A DNA stretch of 60,854 bases from JAAZPG01 sp012797375 (lineage in GTDB: Bacteria > Acidobacteriota > Aminicenantia > Aminicenantales > UBA4085). Position numbers and translations under genes: made by a program. Of this stretch, positions 45,281 through 53,238 are shown one piece after another; the stretch's first letter is position 1, and every line of letters starts with the position of its first letter. The notes beneath the pieces were generated by a model, which searched no databases, was not told the DNA's origin, and was given only the letters and a program-made list of their open reading frames with translations. The DNA lies in contig CALMMC010000150.1 in assembly GCA_937868205.1 (NCBI GenBank), positions 1 through 60,854 on the forward strand. The letters run 5' to 3'.

Positions 45281-46975
45281 TCAGAACAAGCGCTCGACGG
45301 CTTTGGAAATCCCCTCGACCGGGTCCCGCTTGAAGTGTATGCGGGCCACGGGCCGGCCTTTTTCCCGAAGGGCCTGCCGGTCGCCCAGGGCTTGGGCGTC
45401 GATCAGATTTCCGAAGGAATAAGCGGATCCCCCGCCTTCAGGCGAGGAGGGGACGGCCGTGTCCTTGGGGTGGACTCCGGTCAGTTGGATGAAGATCCCC
45501 GCTCCGCCGTCTCCCTTGTGAAGCTGGCCGGTGGAATGAAGGAAACGGGGGCCGTAGTCGAAGACGACGGGCCGTCCCGTGCGCGTCTCGATGCGGCCGG
45601 CCAGCGTCCGGAGGGCTTCCGTGGTTTCGGGGGAGGGGGGGAGGAACGCTTGGATCGCGGCGTACCCGCCGTCCCTGAATTTATTAAACAGCGTCCGAAA
45701 TCCCGAGCGGAGTCCGACTTCCCGTTTTTCCCCGTAGAAGGCGAGGGTTTCTTCCTCCCAGGTGGAGGATTCTTCCGGAAACGTCCGGCTTTTCATAAAG
45801 ACATTCAAGGCCGCTTCCGTTTTTTTCTTGGAAAGCGCGACGTTCGGCTGGTCGAAGGGATTGATCCCCAAGACGGTCCCGGCGACGGCCGTGGCGAATT
45901 CCCAGAGGAAGAATTGCGCCCCGAGCTCGATCGGGTCCTCGAGGGTCATCGAAATCACCGGCTCGCCGCGTTCCCGGGCTTTATTCACGGACTCGGCCAG
46001 GGCCGCGTCGCCGGCCAGCCCGATGGCGACCGTCAGGCGGTCGCCGGCCGGTTGGGAAGATGGAGCGGCCGTCGGCCGGACGATCGGCAGGATCCCTTGA
46101 CCTTCTTTTCCCGTGCTTTCGGCCAGGAGCTGTTCCACCCAAGCCCCGAAATCTTGGAGGGGGGCGGACATCAGGAAAACCGCCTTGTCCCGGCCCGCCC
46201 GGGCCAGCGTCCCCAGGATGATCCCCAGGTTCGCTCCTGGATTTTCCCCGGCCCGGAGGCGGCGGCAGGTTCCAACCGCTTCGCGGGCCTCGCTGAGAAA
46301 CGCCCGCAGCGGCAGGCCGAGCAGGGCGGCGGGCACGAGACCGAAGGGGGAAAAAACCGAGAAACGTCCGCCGATATCGGGATTTCCGGGAAAGATCCGG
46401 CGGAAGCCGAGGCGGCGGGCTTCGGACTCGAGAAAGGATCCCGGATCCGTGATGGCCGCGAACGAGGCCGCCGCCGGAGCCGGGCCGAGCCGCTCGCGCG
46501 TCCGGGCATGGAAATAGTTCATGAACGAGGCGGTCTCCAGGGTCGTTCCGGATTTGGAGGAAATCAAGAACAGGGTTTTCCCTTCCGGAAGGGTCCGGGC
46601 GCAGCGAAGCACGGCCGCCGGGTCGGTGCTGTCGAGAACCTCGAGACTGAGGCCGTCCTCCGGCGGGCCGAAGATCCGGCTGAACACCTCAGGGGCAAGG
46701 CTGGAGCCGCCCATGCCGCACAAAAGAACGCGGGAAAAGCAGGCGTTCTTGATTTCCGCGGCGAAGGATTCGGCCTCTTCCAGGAACGGGACCGCGGCCG
46801 CCGGGGCTTCCAGCCATCCCAGCCGGTTGGAAATCTCCACGTCCTCCGTCTTCCAGACGGTCGGATCGTGTTTCCAAATGCGGCCGATGATTCCGTCCCG
46901 GTCGAAGCGGAGCTGTTCCCGGGAAATCGCCTCGCCGTAAGGCTCGAGATTGGAGGCGGAGATGGAAAGACTCAT
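45281..46975 (-). CDS. pgi: Glucose-6-phosphate isomerase
   Basis: A 564-residue phosphosugar isomerase. GMGGSSLAPEV, LDSTDPAAV and ISSKSGTTLET form the two SIS-type phosphate-binding blocks, and the C-terminal part carries FDQPNVALSKKKT and FLHSTGQLHKG, the latter with the catalytic His/Lys region. It is closest in layout to the isomerase half of the transaldolase-isomerase fusion proteins, but no transaldolase half is encoded here. It interconverts glucose-6-phosphate and fructose-6-phosphate. The start at 46975 is chosen because upstream in-frame codons lie beyond its promoter. Confidence 0.92.
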   Translation of the reverse strand: MSLSISASNLEPYGEAISREQLRFDRDGIIGRIWKHDPTVWKTEDVEISNRLGWLEAPAAAVPFLEEAESFAAEIKNACFSRVLLCGMGGSSLAPEVFSRIFGPPEDGLSLEVLDSTDPAAVLRCARTLPEGKTLFLISSKSGTTLETASFMNYFHARTRERLGPAPAAASFAAITDPGSFLESEARRLGFRRIFPGNPDIGGRFSVFSPFGLVPAALLGLPLRAFLSEAREAVGTCRRLRAGENPGANLGIILGTLARAGRDKAVFLMSAPLQDFGAWVEQLLAESTGKEGQGILPIVRPTAAPSSQPAGDRLTVAIGLAGDAALAESVNKARERGEPVISMTLEDPIELGAQFFLWEFATAVAGTVLGINPFDQPNVALSKKKTEAALNVFMKSRTFPEESSTWEEETLAFYGEKREVGLRSGFRTLFNKFRDGGYAAIQAFLPPSPETTEALRTLAGRIETRTGRPVVFDYGPRFLHSTGQLHKGDGGAGIFIQLTGVHPKDTAVPSSPEGGGSAYSFGNLIDAQALGDRQALREKGRPVARIHFKRDPVEGISKAVERLF

Positions 46976-46987
46976 GGTCTCGGACCT

Positions 46988-47017
46988 ATTGTATGTCCGG
47001 CCGGGGTCGGGAATCAA
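46988..47017 (-). promoter_or_regulatory. Promoter of pgi
   Basis: On the minus strand, TTGATT (47017-47012), 18 bp, TACAAT (46993-46988). The ATG lies 12 nt downstream of the box. Confidence 0.55.
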
Positions 47018-47024
47018 TCGGCGT

Positions 47025-47053
47025 TTTACTCCTCCTCCCCGCCTTGATATAAT
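47025..47053 (+). promoter_or_regulatory. Promoter of the 47100-49446 operon
   Basis: TTTACT at 47025-47030, 17 bp, perfect TATAAT at 47048-47053; divergent from the pgi promoter. Confidence 0.6.
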
Positions 47054-47099
47054 GCCGCCCTTGGGATTCCATTCCAAACAGCTTTTCGGCGGAGGTCGC

Positions 47100-47528
47100 G
47101 TGAATAAAAAACGAATCATCCTCGTTCTTATGGCGGCCGGGATCGTTTTCTCGGCTCCCGGCGGAATCGCGGCCCGAGCCCAGGATGTCCCGGCCGGGAG
47201 TGAGACCGTCGAAGCCATCCTCGGCTCCTGGGCTCTTGAAGTCGACGCCGAAGGGGAGTTCTATGATCTCACCCTGGTCTTGAGCCTGAAGGAGGGCCGG
47301 CTGGCCGGCGAGCTGAGCGAGGCGAATGGATGGTTTTCCAATGTCCCGCTGGCCGAACCCGCCTGGGACGGGAAGATCTTGAAATTCACGGTCGTCACGC
47401 CTACTCCGCCGGACGGGGCCGACCGGACATGGTCGGCCGAAATGAAGAAATCGGAGGACCGTTGGGCCGGTTGGATCGCTCTCCCCGAACTCGGAATGAG
47501 CGTCCCGGTCACCGGGGCCCGGCGATGA
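47100..47528 (+). CDS. Small secreted protein, unknown function
   Basis: A 142-residue protein starting with GTG at 47100, 4 nt after GGAGG. Longer frames would start upstream of the promoter. Signal peptide about 1-25. The mature part (GSWALEVDAEGEFYDLTLVLSLKEGRLAGELSEANG...LKFTVVTPTPPDG) reads as a single small beta barrel of the lipocalin-like type seen in many secreted proteins. Its stop overlaps the MFS gene start (ATGA), so they are coupled. Confidence 0.8.
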   Translation: MNKKRIILVLMAAGIVFSAPGGIAARAQDVPAGSETVEAILGSWALEVDAEGEFYDLTLVLSLKEGRLAGELSEANGWFSNVPLAEPAWDGKILKFTVVTPTPPDGADRTWSAEMKKSEDRWAGWIALPELGMSVPVTGARR

Positions 47529-48841
47529 CCGCCCCGGAGACCGCCGGATTTTTTCACCCCGCGCGTCCGTTCTACCGCTTTTCCGTCCTCTTTTTCGTCG
47601 CCCTCCTTTCCTTCGGGAGCTATTTCGCCTACGATATCGTCTCGGCCATCGCCCCGACGCTGGTCGAGGATCTTAACGCCGCCCGGGGGACGGTCGGGGC
47701 CTTTTTCACCGCCTACAGCGTGGCCGCCATCCTGGCCGTTCTTCTCGGCGGAATGTTGATCGACAAGCTGGGAACCCGCAAATCCTCCCTGATCTTCTCC
47801 CTCCTCGTTTTCACCGGCGCGCTCATCGTCTGGAAAGCGAAAACCGTTCCGCTCCTCCTCGCCGGACGGTTCATCTTCGGCGCCGGCTCGGAACCGCTCA
47901 TCGTCGCCCAGTCGGCGATCCTGGCCCGCTGGTTCAAGGACAAGGAGTTGGCCTTTTCCTTCGGCCTGTCCCTGACCTTCAGCCGCTTGGGGTCCCTGTT
48001 CGCTTTCAACACCGGCGAGCTCTTCACCAGCTACTACGGGACGTACCGGGCGGCCCTCTTCGTGGCCATGGCCGCCTGCGGCGTCTCGCTGGCGGCCAAC
48101 CTGGTCTATATCGTCATGGACCGCCGGGGCGAGCGCGTCCTCCGTCTTCGGGACGAAAGCCAGGGGGAGAAGATCGTGTTCTCCTCCCTCAAGTCGTTCA
48201 AGCCGTCGTTCTGGTACGTGACGTTCCTCTGTCTGACCTTCTACGCGGCGATTTTCCCCTTCACCAACCTGTCGACGGATTTCTTCGTCGACAAGTGGGG
48301 GATCGCCCGGGTGGCCGAGGGGACGGGCGGATTCCTGGCCCGGGTGTTCGATAACCTGCTCCATCTCTTCACCACGGCCGGGGGCATTTCCTCGATCATC
48401 ATCTTCGCCTCCATGATCCTGGCGCCGTTCGCCGGCAAGCTCGTCGACCGGATCGGCCGGCGGGCGACCCTGATGATCTTCGGGTCGCTGATCCTCATCC
48501 CCAGCCACCTGGCCATGGGCTTGACCCGGATTTATCCGGTCTATCCGATGCTGGCCCTGGGAGCGGCTTTCGTCCTCGTCCCCGCCGCCCTGTGGCCGTC
48601 GATTCCGCTGATCGTCAAGAGCGAGCGGGTCGGGACGGCGTTCGGGACGATGACGGCCATCCAAAACGTCGGGATGGCCGTCTTTCCCCTGCTCAACGGC
48701 TTGCTCCGGGACTGGACGCATTCCTATGCCGCGAGCATGGTGATGTTCGCCTGCCTCGGGGTCGTCGGCCTCGTCTTCGCCCTCCTTTTGCGGCGGGCCG
48801 ATCAACGGGAGGGAGGGGTGCTGGAGCGGGCGGGCCGGTGA
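47525..48841 (+). CDS. Major facilitator superfamily transporter
   Basis: A 438-residue protein with about 12 helices. The loop-2 signature GGMLIDKLGTRKS (GxxxDrxGrR type) and its second-half copy GKLVDRIGRRATL are plain. The substrate cannot be told; relatives include oxalate/formate and nitrate-type carriers. The ATG at 47525 overlaps the preceding stop, and the stop overlaps the HAD gene's GTG, making a tight three-gene operon. Confidence 0.92.
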   Translation: MTAPETAGFFHPARPFYRFSVLFFVALLSFGSYFAYDIVSAIAPTLVEDLNAARGTVGAFFTAYSVAAILAVLLGGMLIDKLGTRKSSLIFSLLVFTGALIVWKAKTVPLLLAGRFIFGAGSEPLIVAQSAILARWFKDKELAFSFGLSLTFSRLGSLFAFNTGELFTSYYGTYRAALFVAMAACGVSLAANLVYIVMDRRGERVLRLRDESQGEKIVFSSLKSFKPSFWYVTFLCLTFYAAIFPFTNLSTDFFVDKWGIARVAEGTGGFLARVFDNLLHLFTTAGGISSIIIFASMILAPFAGKLVDRIGRRATLMIFGSLILIPSHLAMGLTRIYPVYPMLALGAAFVLVPAALWPSIPLIVKSERVGTAFGTMTAIQNVGMAVFPLLNGLLRDWTHSYAASMVMFACLGVVGLVFALLLRRADQREGGVLERAGR

Positions 48842-49446
48842 TCGAAACCGTCGTTTCCGATCTGGGCAACGTCCTCCTCCGGTTCGACAACTCCGTTTTT
48901 TACCGGGCGATCGCCCGGTTTTCCGGCCGGCCGGAGAAAGAAATCGAAGCGGTCGTCGCCGACAATCTCGATCTTCTCGTTCTCTTTGAAAAAGGCGCTC
49001 TTTCGCCGTATGATTTCTACCGGAATTCCCGCGACCTGCTGGAATGGACGGGCGGATACGAAGAATTTTTCTCGGCCTACTGCGAGGGCGTGTTCACGCC
49101 GGTCCCGGCCGTCCTCGGCCTCTTCCGGAAGCTGAGATCCCGCTATCGGACGGTCCTTCTTTCCAACACCGACGTCATCCGCTGGACGCACGTCAAGACG
49201 ACATTCCCCGACCTTTTGATCTTCGACGAGTATATCCTCTCGTTCGATGTCGGTTTCCGAAAGCCGCAGCTCGAGATCTACCTCGAGGCGATTCGCGCCG
49301 GCCGGGCCGCTCCCGGGCGGACGGCGTTCATCGACGACCTTCCGGACAATGTGGCCGGCGCCGAGCGCGCGGGAATGAAGGGCATTTTATGTCCGCCCGG
49401 AGAAAATCTCGAGCCGAAACTGCGTGATTTGGGCCTGATTTTTTAA
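48838..49446 (+). CDS. HAD-superfamily hydrolase
   Basis: A 202-residue protein from a GTG that overlaps the MFS stop (GTGA). HAD motifs: I in SDLGNVLLRFD (nucleophile Asp), II Ser in LLSNTD, III Lys in FRKPQLEIY, IV in FIDDLPDNV. An inserted helical cap lies between motifs I and II, like YihX/haloacid dehalogenase-type phosphatases that act on sugar or nucleotide phosphates. Motif I has Gly-Asn after Leu rather than the common DxDGT form, which is usual for the YihX-like group. Confidence 0.9.
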   Translation: MIETVVSDLGNVLLRFDNSVFYRAIARFSGRPEKEIEAVVADNLDLLVLFEKGALSPYDFYRNSRDLLEWTGGYEEFFSAYCEGVFTPVPAVLGLFRKLRSRYRTVLLSNTDVIRWTHVKTTFPDLLIFDEYILSFDVGFRKPQLEIYLEAIRAGRAAPGRTAFIDDLPDNVAGAERAGMKGILCPPGENLEPKLRDLGLIF

Positions 49447-49459
49447 TTTAAAAAATCGC

Positions 49460-49488
49460 TTGACAGCCGCGGACGAAAGGCTTATCGT
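49460..49488 (+). promoter_or_regulatory. Promoter of the nrd operon
   Basis: Perfect TTGACA at 49460-49465, 17 bp, TATCGT at 49483-49488 (4 of 6). Both putative NrdR boxes lie immediately downstream. Confidence 0.55.
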
Positions 49489-49497
49489 GGCATCGCA

Positions 49498-49513
49498 ATA
49501 CAACATATTGTAT
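49498..49513 (+). promoter_or_regulatory. Putative NrdR box 1
   Basis: ATACAACATATTGTAT is a near-perfect palindrome matching the NrdR consensus ACACWATATATWGTGT at 13 of 16 positions. Starts about 3 nt after the predicted transcription start. Confidence 0.65.
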
Positions 49514-49529
49514 TAAAATTGCCAAGGAA

Positions 49530-49545
49530 CCACAATATATAGGCG
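49530..49545 (+). promoter_or_regulatory. Putative NrdR box 2
   Basis: CCACAATATATAGGCG keeps the core CACAATATATAG (12 of 16 to consensus). It starts 32 bp after box 1, about three helical turns, the spacing typical of paired NrdR boxes. Confidence 0.6.
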
Positions 49546-49612
49546 CTTGGGCGCGCCTGGTTTTTGTTTCTTGTGGTCCCCGCCGGCATTCATAAGAGGA
49601 GGAGAGGCGCCG

Positions 49613-51688
49613 ATGAACTCAAGAGTCATCACCCGAATCAAGAAGCGGGACGGGGAAGTCGTTGATTTCACCCAGGACAAGATCACCAACGCGATCTTCA
49701 AGGCCATGAAATCGCAAGGGATCGATGACTACTCCCAGGCCAAAACCGTCTCGGATATCGTGACGTTCGTCTTGGAGGACAAGTTCGGCGGCTACACGGT
49801 CCCCTCGGTCGAGCAGATCCAGGACATGGTTGAGCATGTCCTGATGAAGAGGGGATACCTCGAGGTCGCCAAGTCCTATATCCTCTACCGGGAGCGCCAC
49901 AAGAGCATCCGGGAAGCCAAGCAGACGGGAATCAACCTCGAGCGCCTGATCCGGGATTACATTGACGAGCACGACTGGAAGATCCGGGAAAACTCCAACG
50001 AGGGAACCCTGAGCTTCTCCGGGCTCAACGCCCGGATCTCGGGCGAGGTCCTCAGCAACTTCGCCCTCAACCAGATCTACGGCGAGCACATCAAGAAGGC
50101 CCACCTGGAGGGGGACTTCCACATCCACGACCTGTCCTATCCGATTGTCGGCTACTGCGCCGGCTGGTCGCTCGAAAACCTTCTCCGTAAGGGCTTCGGC
50201 CACGTCCCCAACCAGGTCCATTCCTCCCCGGCCAAGCACCTGGAGACGGCCACCCTCCACATGGTCAACTACATCGGGACGATGCAGGGCGAGTTCGCCG
50301 GGGCCCAGGCCTTCTCCAGCGTCGACACGCTGCTGGCCCCGTTCGTCCGGGCCGACAAGCTCGGCTTCGGGCAGGTCCGCCAGGACATCCAGAAGCTCAT
50401 CTACGGGCTGAATGTCCCCTCCCGCTGGGGCTGGCAGACGCCGTTCTCCAACCTGACCTTCGACTGGACCGTCCCGGCCGACCTGGCTCCGAAAAAGGCC
50501 ATCGTCGGCGGCCGGGAAATGGACTTCACCTACGGCGAGCTCCAGGCCGAGATGGACATGATCAACAAGGCTTTTCTCGAGCTCATGGTCGACGGCGACC
50601 ACCAGGGCCGGGTTTTCACCTTCCCCATCCCGACGTACAACCTGACTCGGGATTTCAACTGGGACACCCCCAACGCCAGGCTGCTGTTCGACGTGACGGC
50701 CAAGTACGGCATCCCCTATTTCCAGAATTACATCGGGACGGACATGAATCCCGGGGACATCCGGGCGATGTGCTGCCGCCTCAATCTCGACCAGCGCGAG
50801 CTCATGCGCCGGCCGGGCAACATGTGGGGGCCGGGCGACTCGACCGGATCGATCGGCGTCGTCACGATCAACCTCAACCGCATCGGCTACGTCAGCAAGA
50901 CGCCCGAGGAGTACAAGGCCCGCCTTCGCGAGCTCATGGACATGGCCAAGGAGTCGCTCGAGGTCAAGCGCGAAATCGTCAACAGCATGCTCAAGCGCGG
51001 CATCATGCCGTACACGAAGGTCTACCTCGGCCATTTCAACAACCACTTCTCCACGATCGGCGTCTGCGGCATGCACGAGTCCTGCCTCAACCTGCTCGGA
51101 AAGGGCATCGGCTCGCCGGAAGGACGGACGTTCGCCGTCGAGATCCTCGACTATATGCGCGATGTTTTGAAGGAATACCAGAACGAAACCGGGAACCTGT
51201 ACAACCTGGAAGCCACGCCGGCCGAATCCACGTCCTACCGCCTGGCCCGCCTCGACAAGCAGAAGTTCCCCCAAATCGTCACCTCGGGCACGGACAAGCA
51301 CCCGTACTTGACCAATTCCACCCAGCTCAATGTCGACGCGACCCGGGACGTGTTCGAAGCCCTCCGGCACCAGGAGACGCTTCAGACGCTGTACACGGGG
51401 GGGACGATCTTCCACACGTTCCTTCCCGAGGCCATCGACGGGGAGACCTGCCGCAAGCTCGTCCGGAAGATCTCCGCGACCCGGATCCCGTATTTCAGCA
51501 TCACCCCGACGTTCAGCGTCTGTGAGAACCACGGCTATCTCAAGGGGGCGCATCCCTCCTGCCCTGATTGCGGGACCGAGACCGAGGTCTTCTCCCGGAT
51601 CGTGGGCTATCTTCGGCCGATCCGGACCTGGAACGACGGCAAACAGGCGGAATTCGCCGACCGGACGCCTTACACGACGATCGGCTGA
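49613..51688 (+). CDS. nrdD: Anaerobic ribonucleoside-triphosphate reductase (class III)
   Basis: A 691-residue protein; the ATG at 49613 follows AGGAGGAG. N-terminal ATP-cone (about 3-95, KRDGEVVDF to the IREAKQ region) for allosteric control, then the glycyl-radical barrel. The radical Gly lies in RIVGYLR near the C-terminus, and a zinc-binding Cys region (CENHGYL...CPDCG) precedes it. CCRL and ICGMHESC-like stretches supply the catalytic cysteines. It reduces NTPs to dNTPs without oxygen and needs NrdG to make the radical. The small redoxin gene that follows is unusual for formate-dependent enzymes and suggests a redoxin electron donor (inference). Confidence 0.95.
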   Translation: MNSRVITRIKKRDGEVVDFTQDKITNAIFKAMKSQGIDDYSQAKTVSDIVTFVLEDKFGGYTVPSVEQIQDMVEHVLMKRGYLEVAKSYILYRERHKSIREAKQTGINLERLIRDYIDEHDWKIRENSNEGTLSFSGLNARISGEVLSNFALNQIYGEHIKKAHLEGDFHIHDLSYPIVGYCAGWSLENLLRKGFGHVPNQVHSSPAKHLETATLHMVNYIGTMQGEFAGAQAFSSVDTLLAPFVRADKLGFGQVRQDIQKLIYGLNVPSRWGWQTPFSNLTFDWTVPADLAPKKAIVGGREMDFTYGELQAEMDMINKAFLELMVDGDHQGRVFTFPIPTYNLTRDFNWDTPNARLLFDVTAKYGIPYFQNYIGTDMNPGDIRAMCCRLNLDQRELMRRPGNMWGPGDSTGSIGVVTINLNRIGYVSKTPEEYKARLRELMDMAKESLEVKREIVNSMLKRGIMPYTKVYLGHFNNHFSTIGVCGMHESCLNLLGKGIGSPEGRTFAVEILDYMRDVLKEYQNETGNLYNLEATPAESTSYRLARLDKQKFPQIVTSGTDKHPYLTNSTQLNVDATRDVFEALRHQETLQTLYTGGTIFHTFLPEAIDGETCRKLVRKISATRIPYFSITPTFSVCENHGYLKGAHPSCPDCGTETEVFSRIVGYLRPIRTWNDGKQAEFADRTPYTTIG

Positions 51689-51700
51689 GGAGGCGGAGGC

Positions 51701-51967
51701 ATGGATTTTCTTCTCTTCACCTACCCGAACTGTTCGAAGTGCGAGGATATGAAGGCGGCTCTCCGGGAAGCGGCGATCACGGCCGAGACGCAGGACGTCG
51801 CCGAGAAAGAGGGCCGGATCCGGATCCGGACGTTTCTTCCCCGGATCAAGCGCGACGCCCAGGGCGCGATTATCCTGCCAACGCTCGTCTGTCGCGACGG
51901 CGACCGGGTGGAGGCGGTCCTCAACACCCGGGAGGAGCTCGCGGCGTGGTTGCAATCAAGGGACTAG
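51701..51967 (+). CDS. Glutaredoxin-like redoxin, probable nrdD partner
   Basis: An 88-residue thioredoxin-fold protein with an N-terminal redox motif CSKC (residues 11-14) and the cis-Pro stretch ILPTLVC. It is similar in size to NrdH/glutaredoxin. It starts 12 nt after nrdD and overlaps nrdG by 22 nt, so it is made in fixed proportion to both. In some class III reductases (the NrdD2-type group) a NrdH-like redoxin replaces formate as electron donor; this context fits that, but the sequence alone does not show it. Confidence 0.85.
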   Translation: MDFLLFTYPNCSKCEDMKAALREAAITAETQDVAEKEGRIRIRTFLPRIKRDAQGAIILPTLVCRDGDRVEAVLNTREELAAWLQSRD

Positions 51968-52644
51968 AGAAATTCGCTCCCCGGGATTTCCCCGGGCACA
52001 TCGCCTCGACGATCTTCCTCCCGGGCTGCACCTTCCGCTGTCCCTATTGCCATAACGCCGACCTGGTCCTCCGTCCGGAAACGCTGGCCGACGTCCCCCT
52101 CGATTTATTCATCGCCTTCTTGGACGCGCGGAAAGGATGGCTGGAGGGTCTTTGCGTTTCGGGCGGGGAGCCGCTTCTCCACCCGGAAATCGAGGGATTG
52201 CTGGCGGTGATCAAGGAGCGGAACCTCCTGGTCAAGATCGACACCAATGGCTCGCGGCCGGACCGTCTCGAGCGCCTGATCGAGGCCGGACTGGTGGACT
52301 GGATCGCCATGGACGCCAAGGCGCCGCCGGCGCGGTACGCCGAGGTCGTCCGGGCGCCCGTCGATCCGGCGGCCGTGGCCCGGAGCGCGGAAATCGTTCG
52401 GGCGTCCGGCCTGCCTCATGTCTTTCGGACGACCGTCGTCCCCGGCTTGGTCGGCCCGGAGGACGTCCGGAAAATCGGCGAATGGCTGAACGGCGCCCCG
52501 TCTTACCGGATCCAGTCGTTTTCGCCGGCCCGGACGCTTGATCCGTCATTTGCCGCGGTCCAGCCGTTTTCAAGAGAGGAGCTGGAGAGGATGGCCGAGA
52601 TCGCCCGCTCTTATTTCGGCGAGGCGGCGGTCGAGGCCTTGTGA
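51946..52644 (+). CDS. nrdG: Anaerobic ribonucleotide reductase activating protein (radical SAM)
   Basis: A 232-residue radical SAM enzyme starting with GTG at 51946, 8 nt after GGAGGAG. The [4Fe-4S] motif is CTFRCPYC (CxxxCxxC); SGGEPLL is the SAM-binding GGE block and KIDTNGSRPD follows. It generates the glycyl radical on NrdD. Members of this length belong to the longer NrdG/PflA-like form. Overlap with the redoxin gene and position after nrdD support the role strongly. Confidence 0.93.
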   Translation: MVAIKGLEKFAPRDFPGHIASTIFLPGCTFRCPYCHNADLVLRPETLADVPLDLFIAFLDARKGWLEGLCVSGGEPLLHPEIEGLLAVIKERNLLVKIDTNGSRPDRLERLIEAGLVDWIAMDAKAPPARYAEVVRAPVDPAAVARSAEIVRASGLPHVFRTTVVPGLVGPEDVRKIGEWLNGAPSYRIQSFSPARTLDPSFAAVQPFSREELERMAEIARSYFGEAAVEAL

Positions 52645-52653
52645 GCGGCGGGA

Positions 52654-52681
52654 TTTACGCCGCCGGGATATCCTTTAAAAT
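52654..52681 (+). promoter_or_regulatory. Possible promoter of dut
   Basis: TTTACG at 52654-52659, 16 bp, TAAAAT at 52676-52681; the ATG at 52697 is preceded by GGGAG. Confidence 0.45.
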
Positions 52682-52696
52682 TCGGGAGAAACACGC

Positions 52697-53119
52697 ATGG
52701 AACTGAAAGTCAAAAAAATCCACCCGGCGGCCAAGTTGCCGGTGTACGGCCATCCCGGCGACGCGGGAATGGATTTATTCGCCTGTGTTGATAAAATCCT
52801 GTCTCCCGGCGAGCTTTTCCCCGTGCCGACCGGGATCCAGATGGCGATTCCCCGCGGCTTCGTCGGCTTGATCTGGGACAAAAGCGGCGTTTCGCTCAAG
52901 GGCGTCCACCGGCTGGCCGGCGTCGTGGACGCCGGATTCCGAGGGGAAGTGCGGGTCGTCCTGGTCAACTTGAGTCGGGAGCCTTATGAGATCAAAGCCG
53001 GGATGAAAATCGCCCAGATGCTCATCCAGCCGGTCGTTCCGGTCGATGTCCGCGAAAGCGAAGCGCTCGACGATACGAACCGCGGGGAAGGCGGTTTCGG
53101 GAGCACCGGATTGTATTGA
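52697..53119 (+). CDS. dut: dUTP diphosphatase (dUTPase)
   Basis: A 140-residue trimeric-type dUTPase. The five motifs are readable: I DAGMDLFA, II DKSGVSLKG (commonly xRSGLAxK; here Asp-Lys replace the usual residues, as in several bacteria and archaea), III GVVDAGFRGEV, IV around IAQMLIQPVV, V GEGGFGSTG. It hydrolyses dUTP to dUMP, keeping uracil out of DNA and feeding dTMP synthesis. It lies just after nrdG and completes the dNTP cluster. Confidence 0.94.
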   Translation: MELKVKKIHPAAKLPVYGHPGDAGMDLFACVDKILSPGELFPVPTGIQMAIPRGFVGLIWDKSGVSLKGVHRLAGVVDAGFRGEVRVVLVNLSREPYEIKAGMKIAQMLIQPVVPVDVRESEALDDTNRGEGGFGSTGLY

Positions 53120-53144
53120 CTTCTCCGCCCGCCGGGCATACGCT
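53116..53144 (+). promoter_or_regulatory. Possible promoter of the deacetylase gene
   Basis: TTGACT at 53116-53121 (overlapping the dut stop), 17 bp, TACGCT at 53139-53144, a weak -10. Confidence 0.4.
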
Positions 53145-53238
53145 TTTTAGAGCGGCCTGAATGATTCCGCGGCATCCGGAATCGGTCATCCGCCGGACGC
53201 GAATCTCACCCGGACTCAAACCTGATCGGAGGCCTCAC

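Noticed and set aside
45160..45333. 57-codon frame overlapping the end of pgi
   Set aside because: Weak ribosome site, overlaps a certain gene, no domain, and it follows a strong terminator without a visible promoter.
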